Assembly (NCBI RefSeq): GCF_000172155.1
Contig: NZ_ABIZ01000001.1
Coordinates: 2,699,105 to 2,763,104 of the forward strand
Length of the DNA stretch: 64,000 nucleotides
DNA from: Verrucomicrobium spinosum DSM 4136 = JCM 18804
Lineage (GTDB): Bacteria; Verrucomicrobiota; Verrucomicrobiia; Verrucomicrobiales; Verrucomicrobiaceae
Direction: 5' to 3'
Under the pieces are notes generated by a model. That model was not told the origin of the DNA. It did not search any database and was given only the letters and a program-made list of their open reading frames with translations. Made by a program: the position numbers and the translations under genes. Positions 62,433-64,000 of this stretch are shown piece after piece (position 1 is the stretch's first letter; each line of letters begins with the position of its first letter).

Positions 62433-63638
62433 CTATCTTCCAAAACGGAACAACTCCGCGTGCTCGTTCTTCTTCCCAAGGATCTCATCTCGCACGATTT
62501 CGGCGGCGATCAGGCTGTAGATGATGCCGTTGCCTCCGAAGCCGAGGGTGAAGCTGGCGCGAGGAAACTCCGGGGTCTGGCCGATGTAGGGGAGACCATC
62601 CTTGGTTTCGCCAAATGTTCCGGCCCAGGCGAAGGCTACTTCGAAAGGGACGCTGGGGAAGAGACGGCGGAATTTGCGGAGCAAGGTTGCCGATTTGGAT
62701 TCAATGAGCGCGTCACGCCGGTCGGCGTCACGGAAGTCTTCATCCTCACCTCCGATGATGATGCGCCGGTCTTCGGTGGTGCGAAGATAAAGGTAGGGAT
62801 CGGCGTGTTCCCAGATGAGGCAGTCTTCATGCCAGATCGGGCCGCGGCCCGCGACGGGCTCGCTGACGAGTGCGAAGCTGCTGTGCAGGGAGACGATCTT
62901 CTGATCCAGATCGCCCTGGGCCTCATAACCCGTGGCGAAGACGATGTGGCGGGCCCGGATGGTGGACCCGCGCTCAGTGGTGGCGATGACATTATTGCCT
63001 TGAACCTCGTAGCCTGCCAGTCCGGTGCGGTCATGCACGCGGGCCGCCCTTTGACACGCGGCTTGCAGCAGAGTGTGGGTGAGCCTGTACGCATCCACCT
63101 GGGCTCCGTCTTGTGAGTAGATGGCGCAGGCCTTCTGGAATGCCATATGCTCTGTCACCTCCCGGGAAGACCACCATTCCACGGCGATGCCTGCCCGCCG
63201 CCGGGCGGCAAATTCCTTCTTCATGCCGGTCAGATCCCGTTTCAGTCCGCTGTAGTAGAGGCTGGGTTTGGCTTTGAATCCGCAGTCGTCATCTAGGCTG
63301 TTTACCAGAGTCTGAACCTTGTAGATGGCATCGCGGCAGGCCTGGTAGCTGCGCACCGCGTGGTCGCGCCCAAGTTTTGCCTCCAGCTCGTGCAACGGGG
63401 TGTCGATCTCATACTGCAACAAGGCGGTGCTTGCGGCAGTGCTCCCCCAACCAATATCCCGACGGTCCAAGACCATGGTGGATACGCCCGCTTCTGCCAG
63501 ATGGTAGGCGACCAGCGCCCCGGTGATTCCGCCGCCCACCACCAGGACTTCACACCGGGCATCGCGCTCCAGGGCAGGATAGGCAGTCAGCAGCCCGTTT
63601 TTCAACAACCAGTAGGGGTGGGCAGAGCGGAGATCCAT
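62433..63638 (-). CDS. FAD-dependent oxidoreductase, DAO/GlpD-like
   Basis: The 401-residue flavoprotein starts at 63638 (MDLRSAHPYWLLKNG). The FAD-binding dinucleotide fold reads VLVVGGGITGALVAYHLAEAG with LDRRDIGWGSTAAST next. Further DAO-family blocks are IVFATGYEAQ, YLYLRTTEDRRIIIGGEDEDF, and the C-terminal FAWAGTFGETKDGLPYIGQ followed by LGFGGNGIIYS. It probably oxidises an amine or amino acid substrate. The gap to the cupin gene (62164-62432) contains no gene. Confidence 0.92.
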   Translation of the reverse strand: MDLRSAHPYWLLKNGLLTAYPALERDARCEVLVVGGGITGALVAYHLAEAGVSTMVLDRRDIGWGSTAASTALLQYEIDTPLHELEAKLGRDHAVRSYQACRDAIYKVQTLVNSLDDDCGFKAKPSLYYSGLKRDLTGMKKEFAARRRAGIAVEWWSSREVTEHMAFQKACAIYSQDGAQVDAYRLTHTLLQAACQRAARVHDRTGLAGYEVQGNNVIATTERGSTIRARHIVFATGYEAQGDLDQKIVSLHSSFALVSEPVAGRGPIWHEDCLIWEHADPYLYLRTTEDRRIIIGGEDEDFRDADRRDALIESKSATLLRKFRRLFPSVPFEVAFAWAGTFGETKDGLPYIGQTPEFPRASFTLGFGGNGIIYSLIAAEIVRDEILGKKNEHAELFRFGR

Positions 63639-63720
63639 GGCAGATAAAGTTTGACGCCTCTGAATCGCTCGTGGGTCATTGTCCTGAGGTAAACTCCAGG
63701 CTGACGTTCTAAACTTCAAA

Positions 63721-63750
63721 CCAAGCACCAAGCACCAAGCACCAAGCACC
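63721..63750. repeat. (CCAAGCA)4 heptamer array
   Basis: Four perfect CCAAGCA units plus CC directly abut the stop codon of the phospholipase-like gene. The same word appears at 1020-1067. Confidence 0.8.
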
Positions 63751-64000
63751 TACCTCTCCCCGCCACGCTGCTCGGCATCCTGAAGCATGCTCTGGGCGAT
63801 GGAGAGGTCGAGGCGAACGAAGAGCCACCACGCGATTTTTTGTTTGAGGCGCTTCCACCAGGTGGTGGGGCGACGCCAGCGGACCTTTTCCACCAGGCTG
63901 CTGTGCTCAAGGTCCCGTTCAAAAGTGGCGAGGACCTGTTGGGCGAGCTCCGGGCATTCGATGCGGATCATCATCTCGAAGTTGATCGAAAGGCTGCGGG
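63750..64000 (-). CDS. Phospholipase D/cardiolipin synthase-like protein, C-terminal fragment
   Basis: The minus-strand frame is open to the window edge. It reads SLSINFEMMIRIECPELAQQ followed by TFERDLEHS, which resembles the end of the second PLD domain of cardiolipin synthases, where SxNFE follows the HKD motif. A basic, Trp-rich C terminus (WWKRLKQKIAWWLFVRLD) may lie on the membrane surface. The HKD motifs themselves are outside the window. Confidence 0.75.
   Translation of the reverse strand, partial: RSLSINFEMMIRIECPELAQQVLATFERDLEHSSLVEKVRWRRPTTWWKRLKQKIAWWLFVRLDLSIAQSMLQDAEQRGGER

Noticed and set aside
1-64000. tRNA, rRNA or riboswitch
   Set aside because: No T-loop-type GGTTCGA-AATCC pattern in a cloverleaf context, no rRNA segments and no recognisable riboswitch core were found by eye; a covariance-model scan would be needed to exclude small RNAs.

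Overview
The window looks like chromosomal DNA of a free-living, aerobic, high-GC bacterium of the Verrucomicrobiota (Verrucomicrobiae-like) or a close PVC-superphylum relative. This lineage is inferred from gene content, not from a database search. The pointers are a complete alternative complex III (Act) locus beside a copper-A aa3-type oxidase, secreted DUF1552 and DUF1592/PSD-type proteins, ThuA-like, sulfatase and beta-helix proteins, Tat-exported hydrolases, and several families of short dispersed intergenic repeats. No tRNA, rRNA, phage, transposase or CRISPR locus was recognised.

Layout. 1-2777: end of a ferric-type ABC importer (binding protein cut by the window edge, then a double permease after a 15-base poly-C tract). 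2988-4576: rpoA-rplQ with a terminator. 4919-7323: a small membrane protein, a secreted propeller protein and a frameshifted secreted gene. 7547-24724: a 17-kb, one-direction respiratory cluster. It holds actABCDEF, a Pro/Ala-rich membrane-anchored protein, a CcoN/CcoO/cytochrome c trio, then oxidase subunits I, III, IV, two tiny membrane proteins and CuA subunit II. 24873-28391: heme A synthesis (ctaA, ctaB), an SCO copper chaperone and a DUF420 protein. 28737-33388 (minus): lepB, lepA and a CPBP protease. 33648-36533: a hypothetical gene, dps, a small Cys-rich gene and a dihydrouridine synthase. 36604-44521: a secreted beta-helix protein, two DUF2059 paralogues, an MFS transporter, a primase-like protein and a sugar-phosphate isomerase-like protein. 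44592-60022 (minus): a run of exported proteins (DUF1552, DUF1592, hydrolases, a propeller, an EEP-family lipoprotein, ThuA). The run is interrupted by a 142-bp tandem array. 60110-64000: sulfatase, cupin, FAD oxidoreductase and the end of a phospholipase D-like gene.

How the parts work together. Quinol is expected to be oxidised by alternative complex III, electrons to pass through its c hemes to the CuA oxidase, and CtaA/CtaB/SCO/DUF420 to build the oxidase centres. Between the two complexes lies the most unusual part of the window. Its CcoN homologue has lost the residues aligned with all three CuB ligands, the high-spin heme ligand and one low-spin heme ligand, yet its CcoO partner keeps its heme-c motif. 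The module therefore cannot be an ordinary cbb3 oxidase.

A second notable gene (42277-43749) carries the motif series of an archaeo-eukaryotic primase, followed by a cysteine pattern like the iron-sulfur domain of the primase large subunit. The remaining interest lies in repeats: the tandem array, REP-like hairpins, and simple-sequence tracts placed where slippage could alter a start region or a stop codon.
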